A DNA stretch of 64,000 bases from Microvirga sp052115485 (GTDB lineage Bacteria > Pseudomonadota > Alphaproteobacteria > Rhizobiales > Beijerinckiaceae): NCBI RefSeq assembly GCF_052115485.1, contig NZ_JBFRGU010000004.1:124001-188000 (forward strand), given 5' to 3'. Positions 28,485-36,783 of the stretch are shown piece after piece. The notes under the pieces are model-generated. The model was not told where the DNA came from and searched no databases. It worked only from the letters and a program-made list of their open reading frames with translations. The position numbers and the translations under genes are program-made. Positions within the stretch are counted from its first letter, which is position 1, and the number at the start of each line of letters is the position of its first letter.

Positions 28485-29108
28485 ATGATGAAGCCGAACG
28501 ATACGGACGCCAAACAGACCCCTTCGCAGGATTCCGCCGTGGACGCCGTTCCCGGAGCAGAGGCCTCCGAGCAGCCCGCGCACGATCCCATCGCTGCGCT
28601 CGATGCCGAACGGCAGGAGATCAAGGACAAGCTCCTGCGCACCCTTGCGGATATGGAAAATCTGCGCCGCCGCACGGAGCGTGAGGTGGCCGATGCCCGG
28701 ACCTATGGCGTCACCAATTTTGCCCGGGACATGCTGACGGTCGTGGACAACATCCGCCGCGCCATCGAAAGTGTTCCGGCAGAAGCCAAGGCGGCTGCCG
28801 ACAGCGCTCTCAAGGGCCTGATCGATGGAATCGAGCTGACCGAGCGAGACTTCCTCAAGGCACTCGAGCGTCACGGTGTGAAAAAGCTCGATCCGGAAGG
28901 GGAGAAATTCGATCCGAATCTGCATCAGGCCATGTTCGAGATGCCGAAACCTGACGTTCCTGCCGGCACCGTCGTCCAGGTCATGCAATCCGGTTACGTG
29001 ATCGGCGATCGCGTTCTGCGCCCCGCTCTGGTCGGCGTGGCGACGGGCGGGCCGAAAGCCGCCAATGGCGCAGCCGCGCCCGGCGCGGATAGCTCGTCCG
29101 CCTCTTAA
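28485..29108 (+). CDS. grpE: Co-chaperone GrpE
   Basis: 207 residues. After an acidic, Ala/Pro-rich N-terminus, the long coiled coil runs about 40-100 (LRTLADMENLRRRTEREVAD), and the C-terminal beta-domain has DPNLHQAMFEMP, GTVVQVMQSGYVIGDRVLRP near 165. It is the nucleotide-exchange factor of DnaK. The start could be ATG 28485 or 28488; no clear ribosome site is seen. It is 60 bp after glnD and not beside hrcA or dnaK. Confidence 0.95.
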   Translation: MMKPNDTDAKQTPSQDSAVDAVPGAEASEQPAHDPIAALDAERQEIKDKLLRTLADMENLRRRTEREVADARTYGVTNFARDMLTVVDNIRRAIESVPAEAKAAADSALKGLIDGIELTERDFLKALERHGVKKLDPEGEKFDPNLHQAMFEMPKPDVPAGTVVQVMQSGYVIGDRVLRPALVGVATGGPKAANGAAAPGADSSSAS

Positions 29109-29744
29109 GTGTCTTTCCTGACGAACATCCCATTCGAGACCATCGGTGTCGCCGTCTTCGCGTTGACGGGGGCGCTGATGGCGGCCCGCAAGGGTATGGA
29201 TCCGTTCGGGTTCGCTTTGCTCGCCACTGTGACCGGGGTCGGTGGCGGAACGATTCGAGATCTGCTGCTCGGCATCAAGCCCGTTTCCTGGGTCGGCAAT
29301 CCGATGGACGTGTTCGTTTGTCTGTTTGTTGCAGAACTCGTTTTTGCCCTTGGGCCCAAGCGCGTTGCGGCTCTTGAAGGCGGTCGGCAAAATCGGCTCT
29401 TGCTCTGGGCCGATGCTCTCGGCATGGCGCTGTTCACCGTCATGGGAACGGCCAAGGCCCTCAGTGAAGGTGTGCCCCTCATGTCGGCCGTCGTGCTCGG
29501 CACCATCACGGCGACGTTCGGCGGTATCATCCGGGATATTCTGGCAGCGACGACACCTTTGGTGTTGAGGCAGGACATCTACGTCACGGCGGCCGCACTC
29601 GGCGCCGGCGTCATGGTCGGATTGCGGGCGCTCGGGCTCGATCCATTCCTCGCATCCGCTTTGGGCGCCTGTGCCGCTTTCGGGCTGCGTGCGCTAGCCC
29701 TGCTCAAGGGCTGGTCTCTGCCATCCTTCCCGAGCCGGGGCTGA
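29109..29744 (+). CDS. YicG-type membrane protein (UPF0126/TRIC family)
   Basis: 211 residues with seven hydrophobic segments. Two internal repeats carry the glycine-rich motif: GVGGGTIRDLLLG near 42 and TFGGIIRDILAA near 137. The family is structurally like TRIC cation channels. Here glycine is followed by I/L-R-D as usual. The GTG start at 29109 follows the grpE stop directly (TAAGTG), implying tight coupling, although no functional link with the chaperone is known. Confidence 0.88.
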   Translation: MSFLTNIPFETIGVAVFALTGALMAARKGMDPFGFALLATVTGVGGGTIRDLLLGIKPVSWVGNPMDVFVCLFVAELVFALGPKRVAALEGGRQNRLLLWADALGMALFTVMGTAKALSEGVPLMSAVVLGTITATFGGIIRDILAATTPLVLRQDIYVTAAALGAGVMVGLRALGLDPFLASALGACAAFGLRALALLKGWSLPSFPSRG

Positions 29745-29748
29745 CGCT

Positions 29749-29793
29749 AGAGTTTGATCCGGGCGGTTTCCACTTGTTCTGATCGTGCTCTAC
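29749..29793. repeat. Dispersed repeat, family A copy 3 (internally shortened)
   Basis: About 45 bp: TAGAGTTTGATCCGGGCGG joined to TTTCCACTTGTTCTGATC and GTGCTCTA. Compared with 42164-42268 it lacks about 55 internal bases. On the minus strand its first TAG is the stop codon of the gene at 29790-30728. Confidence 0.75.
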
Positions 29794-30728
29794 CGAGCCA
29801 TTTCGACGCCGTCGATCATGTGCCGGAAGCGCGGCAAGTCCCTTTCGCGGTTTTCCGCCCGCGTCATGGCGACCATGCGAACATAACGATCGGTATCGAA
29901 GCGGATCGTCTGCATCACGATTACCGGGTGGCCCGAGACGGCCTCCTTCGCCTTAGCGACGATCTCGTGCCATTCCTGGCCGTTCAGGCGAAAGGTGTCC
30001 GAGCGCTCGATGGCGACATTGTTGAAGATCTGATTGGAATTGAGCGCGGCATGGGCGAATTGCTCGCGTCTTTCGCCGGCCGGCGGCAGAGCGCCGAGCG
30101 AGGCGGCCAGAATGACAATCGGCTGCTCGATGGCCTCGATATTGTCCTTCGGACCTTCCGTAAAAAGCGCGGAATTTCCTGAGAGCACCCGCACCGGCCT
30201 GAACCCGCCGCGATCTCCGACACGGAAGGGCAGGGCTGAGATCTGCTCGTCCAAGGAAACAGGTCCGCGCAGGGCCACGCTCTTCAACGCCTGCAACATC
30301 TGCGTGTCGCTGTAACCATCCCCGTCGCCCTGGATCTGCGCGATGAGAAGCGCCGTCAGACCCTGGTCCTTCAGGGCGAGAACCCATTTGCGCCCACCGT
30401 TACTCCCGAGGAGGCTGCCCGTGATGAGAACACCTGGCCGTCCGTCGAGCTTCACGGTCTCGCGTCCCGTCACGCTCATGCCTTGCCGCTTGAGCGCATC
30501 GTTGGAGAGGCCCGAAAGCAGTTGCGGGTAAGCTTCCGGAGGCATTTCGACGAAACTGATGCCGGCGGCGCGGTCGGGATTTTCGAACCCGCTGAAACGC
30601 TTGGATGCCCGCATGTCTTGGGGCGGAACGATACCGATGCGGGAGGCAGGAGGAAAAACCGTCTCGGCGGCAAAGGCGACCTGAGCAGAAGCAATGAGAC
30701 CGAGGGCTGCGAACACAAGAGGCTTCAT
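29790..30728 (-). CDS. Secreted protein of unknown function
   Basis: 312 residues. A signal peptide spans about 1-21 (LVFAALGLIASAQVAFA). The mature part shows repeated alpha/beta patterns without known motifs; VRMVAMTRAENRERDLPRFRHMIDG near the end resembles the last helix of several periplasmic hypothetical proteins of Rhizobiales. GGAG is 9 nt upstream of ATG 30728. It lies between yicG and alkB on the opposite strand from yicG. I do not recognise a family with a known activity. Confidence 0.75.
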   Translation of the reverse strand: MKPLVFAALGLIASAQVAFAAETVFPPASRIGIVPPQDMRASKRFSGFENPDRAAGISFVEMPPEAYPQLLSGLSNDALKRQGMSVTGRETVKLDGRPGVLITGSLLGSNGGRKWVLALKDQGLTALLIAQIQGDGDGYSDTQMLQALKSVALRGPVSLDEQISALPFRVGDRGGFRPVRVLSGNSALFTEGPKDNIEAIEQPIVILAASLGALPPAGERREQFAHAALNSNQIFNNVAIERSDTFRLNGQEWHEIVAKAKEAVSGHPVIVMQTIRFDTDRYVRMVAMTRAENRERDLPRFRHMIDGVEMAR

Positions 30729-30767
30729 TGCCGGGAACTCCGAATTCTTCGAAATCACCCCTTCTTG

Positions 30768-31388
30768 TTAGAGCCCGGATCGTACTTTGCGCAAGGTGAG
30801 ATTGAGACGACCTCCTTGTTGCAACAAATCGGATGTGCCTGGCGTGATCCGATCGACGCCATGAAAGATCAACCGCGACGGGCCGCCGAAGACGACGGCG
30901 TCTCCGGATTTTAGTTTGATCGAGCGTGTCGGATCCTTCCGGTCGAGGCCGCCATAGCGAAACAGGCCGGTATCGCCAAGGGAAAGGGAGACGACAGGCG
31001 CTCCGAATTCCTCCTCATCCTTGTCCTGGTGCAGGCCCATACGGGCGGAAGGCTCGTAGAAGTTGATCAGGCAGGCATCGGGTGGCTGGGGATAATCGCT
31101 GAGATCCTTCCAAGCCTTGAGCACTTGATCCGGCATGGTAGGCCATGGCTTCCCGGTTTCAGGATGCGTCGGCTGATACCGATAGCCGTTTACGTCGGAG
31201 ACCCAGCCGAGCGGCCCGCAATTGGTCATGCGGACGGAAAAGGCTTTGCCCGTACGCGGCATGCGTGGAGAGAAAAGTGGCGCGGCCCGCGTGACTTCCC
31301 GAACGGCTTCGAGCAGGCGCTCCTGCGCGGCGCGGTCGAGATAATCGGGGTGATAGGTGAGGCCCGGGGCAAGGGCAATCGCACTCAT
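30768..31388 (-). CDS. alkB: AlkB-like 2-oxoglutarate/Fe(II) DNA-repair dioxygenase
   Basis: 206 residues. The iron/2OG site is visible: HQDKDE (His and Asp ligands near 130), the distal His in RLIFHGVDRI near 180, and RLNLTLRKVR that binds 2-oxoglutarate. NFYEPSARMGLHQDKDE is the AlkB signature. AlkB oxidatively removes methyl groups from 1-methyladenine and 3-methylcytosine. The start overlaps the chrA stop by 4 bp (ATGA), making it the third gene of chrB-chrA-alkB. The ORF can be read further upstream, but that is the chrA region in another frame. Confidence 0.92.
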   Translation of the reverse strand: MSAIALAPGLTYHPDYLDRAAQERLLEAVREVTRAAPLFSPRMPRTGKAFSVRMTNCGPLGWVSDVNGYRYQPTHPETGKPWPTMPDQVLKAWKDLSDYPQPPDACLINFYEPSARMGLHQDKDEEEFGAPVVSLSLGDTGLFRYGGLDRKDPTRSIKLKSGDAVVFGGPSRLIFHGVDRITPGTSDLLQQGGRLNLTLRKVRSGL

Positions 31389-32791
31389 GAGATCCATCCC
31401 GCGAGATAGAGCAGGATTCCCGCGGTGGAGGTTGCGGTGAGGGTCGTCACCATCCCGACCTTGAAGCGGAACATCGCGATGACCGCAGCAACCGATAGCA
31501 GGAGTGCCCAGACATTGGTGCTCGAGGGAACGGGAGCGTCGAAGTGTACTGGCCCCCAAGCAACCGGGTGCACCTGTGCAAAGATTGTATGGATCGCAAA
31601 CCAGATCGCGAGGTTGAGGATCACTCCGACAACGGCCGCAGTGATCGCCGATAGTGCGCCGTTCAGCGCCTTGTTGTCCCGCATGACCTCGATGAAGGGC
31701 GCTCCCAGGAAGATCCAAAGGAAGCATGGCGTGAAGGTCACCCAGGTGGCGAGAAGACCGCCGAGAGTACCGGCCATCAAAGGCGGCAGCGAGCCCGGAC
31801 CCCGGAACGCGGCCATGAAGCCTACGAATTGCAGAACCATGATGAGAGGGCCAGGCGTCGTCTCGGCCATGCCGAGACCGTCCAGCATCTCCCCGGGCTT
31901 CAGCCAGCCATAGTTCTCCACGGCCTGCTGCGCGACATAGGCGAGCACCGCATAGGCACCGCCGAAGGTGACCATCGCCATCTTCGAGAAAAACACACCG
32001 ATCTGACTGAACACGTTGCCGGGGCCGAACGCGGCGAGCACGGCGATGACCGGGACGAGCCACAGCGTCAGCCAGATCGCGGCGTTGCGCAAAGTTTTCT
32101 TCACGGTTGGGCGGACATGCGCCGGCACCTCCTCGCCGAGCAGGCTCTCGGCATCGGTCAGTCCTGCTTTCGCGGCCCCGTGCCCGCCGCCGACCTGGAA
32201 CTGGGCCATGCCGGCCCGTCCGCCGACGTAGCCGATCAGGCCCGCCATCAGGATGATGAGCGGGAATGGAATCCCCAAGAAGAAGATCGCCATGAACGCC
32301 GCCGCCGCGAGCCCGAGCATGATACGGTTCTTGAGCGCGCGCTTGCCGATCCGCATCACTGCCTCGAGGACGATGGCGACGACAGCCGCTTTCAGCCCGA
32401 AGAACAGAGCCGAGACCAATCCGACTTTGCCAAACAGGGCATAGATCCAGCTTAAGCCCATAATCGCCACGATGCCCGGCAGGATGAACAATCCACCCGC
32501 GATAAGGCCGCCGCGAGTGCGATGCATGAGCCAACCGATATAGGTTGCCAGCTGTTGGGCCTCTGGACCCGGCAGGAGCATGCAGTAGTTCAGCGCGTGA
32601 AGAAAACGGTTCTCGGAAACCCAGCGCTTTTCCTCGACGATGATGCGGTGCATGACCGCGATCTGGCCGGCAGGGCCGCCGAAACTCAGCAGGGCGACCC
32701 GCGCCCAGACCCGGATGGCTTCGCTCAAGCTCACGCCGTGGGCCGGAACATCCGGACGCGCCGTCGCATCGGGGAGAGTCATGCTGTCCAT
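31385..32791 (-). CDS. chrA: Chromate efflux transporter ChrA
   Basis: 468 residues with two homologous CHR domains. Domain 1: LLSFGGPAGQIAVMHR near 35 and LPGPEAQQLATYIGWL near 70. Domain 2: MVTFGGAYAVLAYVAQQ near 270 and ETTPGPLIMVLQFVGF near 307. It is the long-chain CHR family with about ten to twelve membrane segments and exports chromate using the proton-motive force. The start at 32791 lies 1 bp after the chrB stop and has AGGGGG upstream. It is the middle gene of the operon. Confidence 0.94.
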   Translation of the reverse strand: MDSMTLPDATARPDVPAHGVSLSEAIRVWARVALLSFGGPAGQIAVMHRIIVEEKRWVSENRFLHALNYCMLLPGPEAQQLATYIGWLMHRTRGGLIAGGLFILPGIVAIMGLSWIYALFGKVGLVSALFFGLKAAVVAIVLEAVMRIGKRALKNRIMLGLAAAAFMAIFFLGIPFPLIILMAGLIGYVGGRAGMAQFQVGGGHGAAKAGLTDAESLLGEEVPAHVRPTVKKTLRNAAIWLTLWLVPVIAVLAAFGPGNVFSQIGVFFSKMAMVTFGGAYAVLAYVAQQAVENYGWLKPGEMLDGLGMAETTPGPLIMVLQFVGFMAAFRGPGSLPPLMAGTLGGLLATWVTFTPCFLWIFLGAPFIEVMRDNKALNGALSAITAAVVGVILNLAIWFAIHTIFAQVHPVAWGPVHFDAPVPSSTNVWALLLSVAAVIAMFRFKVGMVTTLTATSTAGILLYLAGWIS

Positions 32792-32792
32792 C

Positions 32793-33617
32793 TCAGGCCC
32801 CCTGCTTCTTAACGGGCCACGTGTGGGTCTCGTCAGTCGCATCGCGACACCAACGATAGAGGGCGTCGTAGAGGATCATCCCCGCTTCGAGCTGTTCGAG
32901 GTCGTCGGTATACATTCGCGAGAGTCCGAGAGAGGTTGCAAGCAGGCCCGCCGCCTCCGGAGCAAGATCAAGGCGCGCCGTATCGGCACCGCGCACAATG
33001 GTGGCCAACCGCAGAAGTGGCTCTGTCGTGAGGCCGAACTCCTCAACCATCACATCGAAAGTGCAAAGGTCTCCCCGATGGCTCCAGAAAACACCCTCGC
33101 CTTCCATGTCGAAGGCGGTTGCATTAAAGCGTTCCGCGGCTGCAAGAACCTGAGACGGGTGAACGAACAAGAAGACTGCCCTCGGATCGACAAAACGCCG
33201 GATAAGCCAAGGGCAGGCAATGCGATCGATCTTGGGCCGGGAACGAGTGATCCACACGGTCCGGCCTTGCGTATCGCGGTTGGGGATCTTGGCCTCCGGC
33301 ACCATCGGCAGACCCGCCTCCGCCCAGGCCACGACACCGCCTTCGAGGGAATCCGCGGGTATGCCTTCATGCCTGAGCCAAGCCGCTACGCCCTGACCCA
33401 GTTTGAGACCCTTCTTGCAAATGACGACAACGGAACGGCATTTGAATTCATGCGCCCAATCCGAGACCGAGGCAAAGGGGCGGCGAACGGCGCCCGGGAC
33501 CAGGCGCGGGTCACAGGCAAAATCATCATCGGTACAGACATCGATGAGTGCCGGGCACTTGGGAGTGCCGATAAGGCGAGCGAGCTTGTCGATAGAAATC
33601 GTGTTAGGTGACGACAT
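32793..33617 (-). CDS. chrB: ChrB-type chromate resistance protein with N-terminal rhodanese domain
   Basis: 274 residues. Residues 1-115 form a rhodanese domain with a candidate active-site Cys67 in VVICKKGLK. The C-terminal ChrB domain has WITRSRPKIDRIACPWLIRR near 135, FDMEGEGVFWSHRGDLCTFD near 180. ChrB homologues regulate or assist chromate efflux. This is the rhodanese-ChrB arrangement, without the DNA-binding N-terminus of Ochrobactrum ChrB, so a direct repressor role is doubtful. ATG 33617 is used; upstream frame lacks family sequence and crosses the promoter. Confidence 0.86.
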   Translation of the reverse strand: MSSPNTISIDKLARLIGTPKCPALIDVCTDDDFACDPRLVPGAVRRPFASVSDWAHEFKCRSVVVICKKGLKLGQGVAAWLRHEGIPADSLEGGVVAWAEAGLPMVPEAKIPNRDTQGRTVWITRSRPKIDRIACPWLIRRFVDPRAVFLFVHPSQVLAAAERFNATAFDMEGEGVFWSHRGDLCTFDVMVEEFGLTTEPLLRLATIVRGADTARLDLAPEAAGLLATSLGLSRMYTDDLEQLEAGMILYDALYRWCRDATDETHTWPVKKQGA

Positions 33618-33984
33618 GATGCATCCGTAAATAAATTGAGATCGGATGCGATACTTGGGCATGTCGCCTCGTGGGGAGATCGCAATCCCCATAGCTCGAT
33701 TAGAGGACACAATTATCATCCTGTCAACGGATTGATGTGCGTGGCCTGATGCAAATGGAGCCTTCGATGAGGGCCAGCCCTGTGGGCGGCCGCACCTCGC
33801 TGTTGTGCTGCCCGAGGGCAAGGTCTCAGTTAGCCTGAAGAATCCGCCAAAGCTCCTGACCCGCATGGCTATCGCGGCGAAGCCAGCGCCCTGAAAATTG
33901 TCAAGAAGCATCTTCGACGTCTGCGTGAGCTGTCGGACAGCACGCGCCTAGACGCGGTTTGCTGCCACCCGATTGCGATACCTG
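33618..33984. other. Intergenic region before chrB
   Basis: About 370 bases. It holds the chrB promoter (33699-33727) and a 75-nt leader. The part from 33760 to 33984 has short open frames on both strands without recognisable sequence. Confidence 0.45.
33699..33727 (-). promoter_or_regulatory. Sigma-70 promoter of the chr operon
   Basis: On the minus strand: TTGACA, a 17-bp spacer, then TCTAAT. This is a consensus -35 with optimal spacing and a near-consensus -10, the best promoter I could see in the window. Transcription would start near 33692, leaving a leader of about 75 nt. Confidence 0.7.
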
Positions 33985-34506
33985 TCAGGTTGGCAGGGCC
34001 TTCCAGAAAACCGTTGCATCGCAAAGCCGCCCGTCCGGCCACATGGCGAAATTCGGAATGATTCCGGCTTTTGTCCAGCCGAGTTCGCCGTAGAGCCGTT
34101 CGGCATACGAGCCCGTCACGGTGTCGAGAGTGATGAGCGAAAGATTGCGGTTCTTCGCTTCCTGTTCCAGAGTCAGCATCAATTGCCCTGCGACGCCTCT
34201 TCCACGCGCACGGCGATGGACGAGAAGCTTCTTCACGTCGCCACGGTGGCGCTGGTTGGGCGGGCAGTCGAGACCGAGCTGTACCGTACCGGAGAGAACG
34301 CCATCCACGTAAGCGCCGAACAACACCGTGTCTCCGGCGCCTACTTTGTCGATGACATTCCCCCACCATCGGTGCGCGTCCTCGACGGTGAAAGGCCACA
34401 TGAAGCTGACGGACGCCCCGCCGGCGACGCAATCGGCGAGCGTCTCGGCAAGTTGGGCTCGGTCGGCTTCAGCGGCCTTCGCGTCGAGGAGGCATATTTC
34501 GATCAT
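33985..34506 (-). CDS. GNAT-family N-acetyltransferase
   Basis: 173 residues. The acetyl-CoA site is in the KKLLVHRRARGRGVAGQLM stretch near 93, with the RxxGxG/A pattern; the last helix and strand have YGELGWTKAGIIPNFAMWPDG. Family members acetylate small amines or antibiotics; the substrate cannot be deduced. The start overlaps the gpmA stop by 4 bp, so it is cotranscribed with gpmA. Confidence 0.88.
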   Translation of the reverse strand: MIEICLLDAKAAEADRAQLAETLADCVAGGASVSFMWPFTVEDAHRWWGNVIDKVGAGDTVLFGAYVDGVLSGTVQLGLDCPPNQRHRGDVKKLLVHRRARGRGVAGQLMLTLEQEAKNRNLSLITLDTVTGSYAERLYGELGWTKAGIIPNFAMWPDGRLCDATVFWKALPT

Positions 34507-35123
34507 GCCGCGAGAACCTGCTTGTCTTCGACAGTCGTGTCGGCCTTGAGGCGATAGACGAGCGGAATGCCGGTCGCGAGTTCCATCGAGGGGATCGAGT
34601 CCGCGCTCAGGCGATCGAGCACCATCACCAGCGCGCGCAAGGAATTGCCGTGGGCCGCGACGAGAACGCGCTCACCCCGCATGACGCGCGGCAGGATTTC
34701 GCTCACGTAGTAGGGCAGCACGCGGGCGACCGTATCCTTCAGGCTCTCGCCGCCGGGAGGGGGCACGTCATAGGAGCGGCGCCACACATGAACCTGATCC
34801 TCGCCCCACTTGGCGCGGGCATCGTCCTTGTTGAGGCCCGAGAGATCGCCGTAGTCGCGCTCGTTCAGGGCCTGATCCCTGATGGTGGTGAGATTGGGCT
34901 GGCCGATCTCTTCCAGGATCAGTTCACAGGTGCGTTGCGCGCGGGAGAGATCGGAGGTGTAGGCCACGTCGAATTGGATGCCGAGCGCCTTCAAACGCCG
35001 CCCTGCAGCGCGCGCCTCTTCCACGCCGAGATCGGTGAGGCCAGGGTCCTTCCAGCCGGTGAACAGGTTCTTGAGGTTCCAGTCGCTCTGACCATGGCGG
35101 GCAAGGACGAGAAGGCGATTCAT
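34503..35123 (-). CDS. gpmA: 2,3-bisphosphoglycerate-dependent phosphoglycerate mutase
   Basis: 206 residues. The catalytic His is in LARHGQSDWN near residue 10; the acid in ALNERDYGDLSG near 84; the second His in VAAHGNSLRALV near 160. It interconverts 3- and 2-phosphoglycerate in glycolysis. It is shorter than E. coli GpmA (about 250), as is normal in alphaproteobacteria. It follows dapB on the same strand, an order common in Rhizobiales. Confidence 0.94.
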   Translation of the reverse strand: MNRLLVLARHGQSDWNLKNLFTGWKDPGLTDLGVEEARAAGRRLKALGIQFDVAYTSDLSRAQRTCELILEEIGQPNLTTIRDQALNERDYGDLSGLNKDDARAKWGEDQVHVWRRSYDVPPPGGESLKDTVARVLPYYVSEILPRVMRGERVLVAAHGNSLRALVMVLDRLSADSIPSMELATGIPLVYRLKADTTVEDKQVLAA

Positions 35124-35164
35124 CGGCGAAAGTCTCCAGCTTGGTGCCTCGGGATGAGGCGTGT

Positions 35165-35211
35165 CTTAAGGCATGATTCGGAAAAGGGGTATCCGGAAAG
35201 ATTTTGCAAAA
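35165..35211. repeat. Short intergenic palindromic element between gpmA and dapB
   Basis: Contains GCATGATTCGGAAAAGGGG and TATCCGGAAAGATTTTGC. This resembles the GCATGATCCGGAAAAGTGG-type repeats widespread in Rhizobiales, recalled from knowledge of these genomes. Only one copy of this type was found in the window. Confidence 0.4.
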
Positions 35212-36027
35212 TCAAAGTCCATTGAGGCCAAGGACATCAGCCATGGTGTAGTAACCGGGCTTCTTGTCGAAGGCCCAGAGCGCGGCGCGCACGGCGCCGC
35301 GGGCGAAGATGCTGCGATCCTCCGCGCGATGGGAAATCTCGATGCACTCACCGGGGCCTGCGAACATGACCGTATGATCGCCGACGACAGTGCCGCCGCG
35401 AAGGGCCGCAAAGCCGATATCGCCGGGCCGCCGCGCACCTGTGTGGCCATCGCGGACGCGGACCGAGTGGTCTTTGAGCGAAACCTTGCGTCCTTGTGCT
35501 GCCGCTTCACCCAGGAGAAGCGCAGTGCCGGATGGTGCGTCCACCTTCATACGGTGGTGCATTTCAAGAATCTCGATGTCGTAATCGTCGCCGAGCGTCG
35601 CCGCGACCTTGCGTACGAGACCCGCGAGCAGGTTCACGCCGAGCGACATGTTGCCCGACTGGACAACCCGCGCATGGCGCGCGGCGGCTTCGAGCTTGGT
35701 GAAGTCGTCGTCCTGAAGGCCTGTCGTGCCGATCACATGGACGATACGCGCCTGCGCGGCGAGTGCCGCGAAGGCCACTGTCGCCGATGGTGTCGTGAAA
35801 TCGAGCACGCCATCAGCTTGTGCGAAGATGGGAAGAGGGTCGTCGGTGACATCGACTTCGAGAAGGCCGATGCCGGCCATGAGCCCGGCATCGTGACCAA
35901 GGAGTTCCGAGCCCTCACGGGCGATAGCGCCGACGAGGCGACACCCTTCCGTCTCGGCGATGGCTTTGATGAGCATGCGCCCCATGCGCCCGCCTGCGCC
36001 GACGACTGCCAGTCGCATCTCACCCAT
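35212..36027 (-). CDS. dapB: 4-hydroxy-tetrahydrodipicolinate reductase
   Basis: 271 residues. The NAD(P)H site is VVGAGGRMGRMLI near residue 8; the catalytic region is EMHHRMKVDAPSGTALLLG near 154. It is part of lysine and meso-diaminopimelate synthesis, so it also feeds peptidoglycan. Both the length and the motifs are standard. It lies between the DUF1330 genes and gpmA, all on the minus strand. Confidence 0.96.
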   Translation of the reverse strand: MGEMRLAVVGAGGRMGRMLIKAIAETEGCRLVGAIAREGSELLGHDAGLMAGIGLLEVDVTDDPLPIFAQADGVLDFTTPSATVAFAALAAQARIVHVIGTTGLQDDDFTKLEAAARHARVVQSGNMSLGVNLLAGLVRKVAATLGDDYDIEILEMHHRMKVDAPSGTALLLGEAAAQGRKVSLKDHSVRVRDGHTGARRPGDIGFAALRGGTVVGDHTVMFAGPGECIEISHRAEDRSIFARGAVRAALWAFDKKPGYYTMADVLGLNGL

Positions 36028-36090
36028 GCCCGATCTCCTCTTCGTCGCGGTCGATATAGCGGTCCGACTGCACCCTGGAAAGCGCTTCCC

Positions 36091-36396
36091 TTACCCCGGC
36101 TGCGGTCCGTCATATCCCTCGATGACGATGATGTCGGCGATGGCGTGACCGTCGCGCTCGGCCTTCGCCGCCATGTATTCGGGGGAATGCCAGCAGGCCA
36201 GAGCCGCCTCGTAGGAGGGGAACTCGATCACCACGTTGCGCGCACGGCTTACGCCTTCGACCGGCTCGAAAGTCCCGCCGCGCACCAGAAAGCGCGCACC
36301 GAATTTCGAGAAAGCGACGGCGTTGGCCGCGACGTAGTTCTTGTAGGCTTCAGGATTGGTCACGTCGACGCGGCCGATCCAATAGCCCTTGGCCAT
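36091..36396 (-). CDS. DUF1330 protein (second of a tandem pair)
   Basis: 101 residues. The DUF1330 pattern is present: YWIGRVDVTNPEAYKNYVAA, then FLVRGG near 42, ARNVVIEFPSYEAALACWHS near 52, and EYMAAKAERDGHAIADIIVI. The fold is a dimeric ferredoxin-like barrel; no function is established. The start overlaps the stop of the upstream paralogue (TAATG), so the two arose by tandem duplication and are coupled. Confidence 0.88.
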   Translation of the reverse strand: MAKGYWIGRVDVTNPEAYKNYVAANAVAFSKFGARFLVRGGTFEPVEGVSRARNVVIEFPSYEAALACWHSPEYMAAKAERDGHAIADIIVIEGYDGPQPG

Positions 36397-36686
36397 TATT
36401 CTGCGCCTTCCACCAGCACGAACTCGGCGATGCAGGCGCCGTCGCGTTTGGCCTTGGCGGCCTGATATTCCGGAGAATTGTAGTAGCGGCGGGCCGCTTC
36501 CATGGATTCGAACTCGATCACCACGTTACGGGGGCGCGCTTCGCCCTCGAGCGCCTCGTAGGCGCCGCCGCGGACGAGCGGCTTGCCGTTGTATTGGCGG
36601 ATCGCCGCCGTCGCGCCTTTTGCGTATTCCGCATAGGCCTCGGGATTCGTGACGGTGACGCGGGCGATGACGTAGGCCTTGGGCAT
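36396..36686 (-). CDS. DUF1330 protein (first of a tandem pair)
   Basis: 96 residues, similar to its downstream neighbour over the whole length: KAYVIARVTVTNPEAYAEYA, then PLVRGGAYEALEGEARPRN and EYQAAKAKRDGACIAEFVLV. The start at 36686 has GGAG 8 nt upstream. The function is unknown. In many Rhizobiales such genes sit between pyrF and dapB, as here. Confidence 0.88.
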   Translation of the reverse strand: MPKAYVIARVTVTNPEAYAEYAKGATAAIRQYNGKPLVRGGAYEALEGEARPRNVVIEFESMEAARRYYNSPEYQAAKAKRDGACIAEFVLVEGAE

Positions 36687-36783
36687 GAAACACTCCAACA
36701 ACAGGTGTGCAGCACGGAACGCCAAGCGGGGGAACCCGTCAAGACGGGAATTGCGAGGCGCGTGTTAAGACAGCGTCAACGAC

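Noticed and set aside
30768..32534. 588-residue apparent fusion ending in AlkB
   Set aside because: Its N-terminal 380 residues are an out-of-frame reading of chrA; only the part from 31388 is AlkB.
33618..33911. 98-residue N-terminal extension of ChrB
   Set aside because: It crosses a consensus promoter and has no family sequence.
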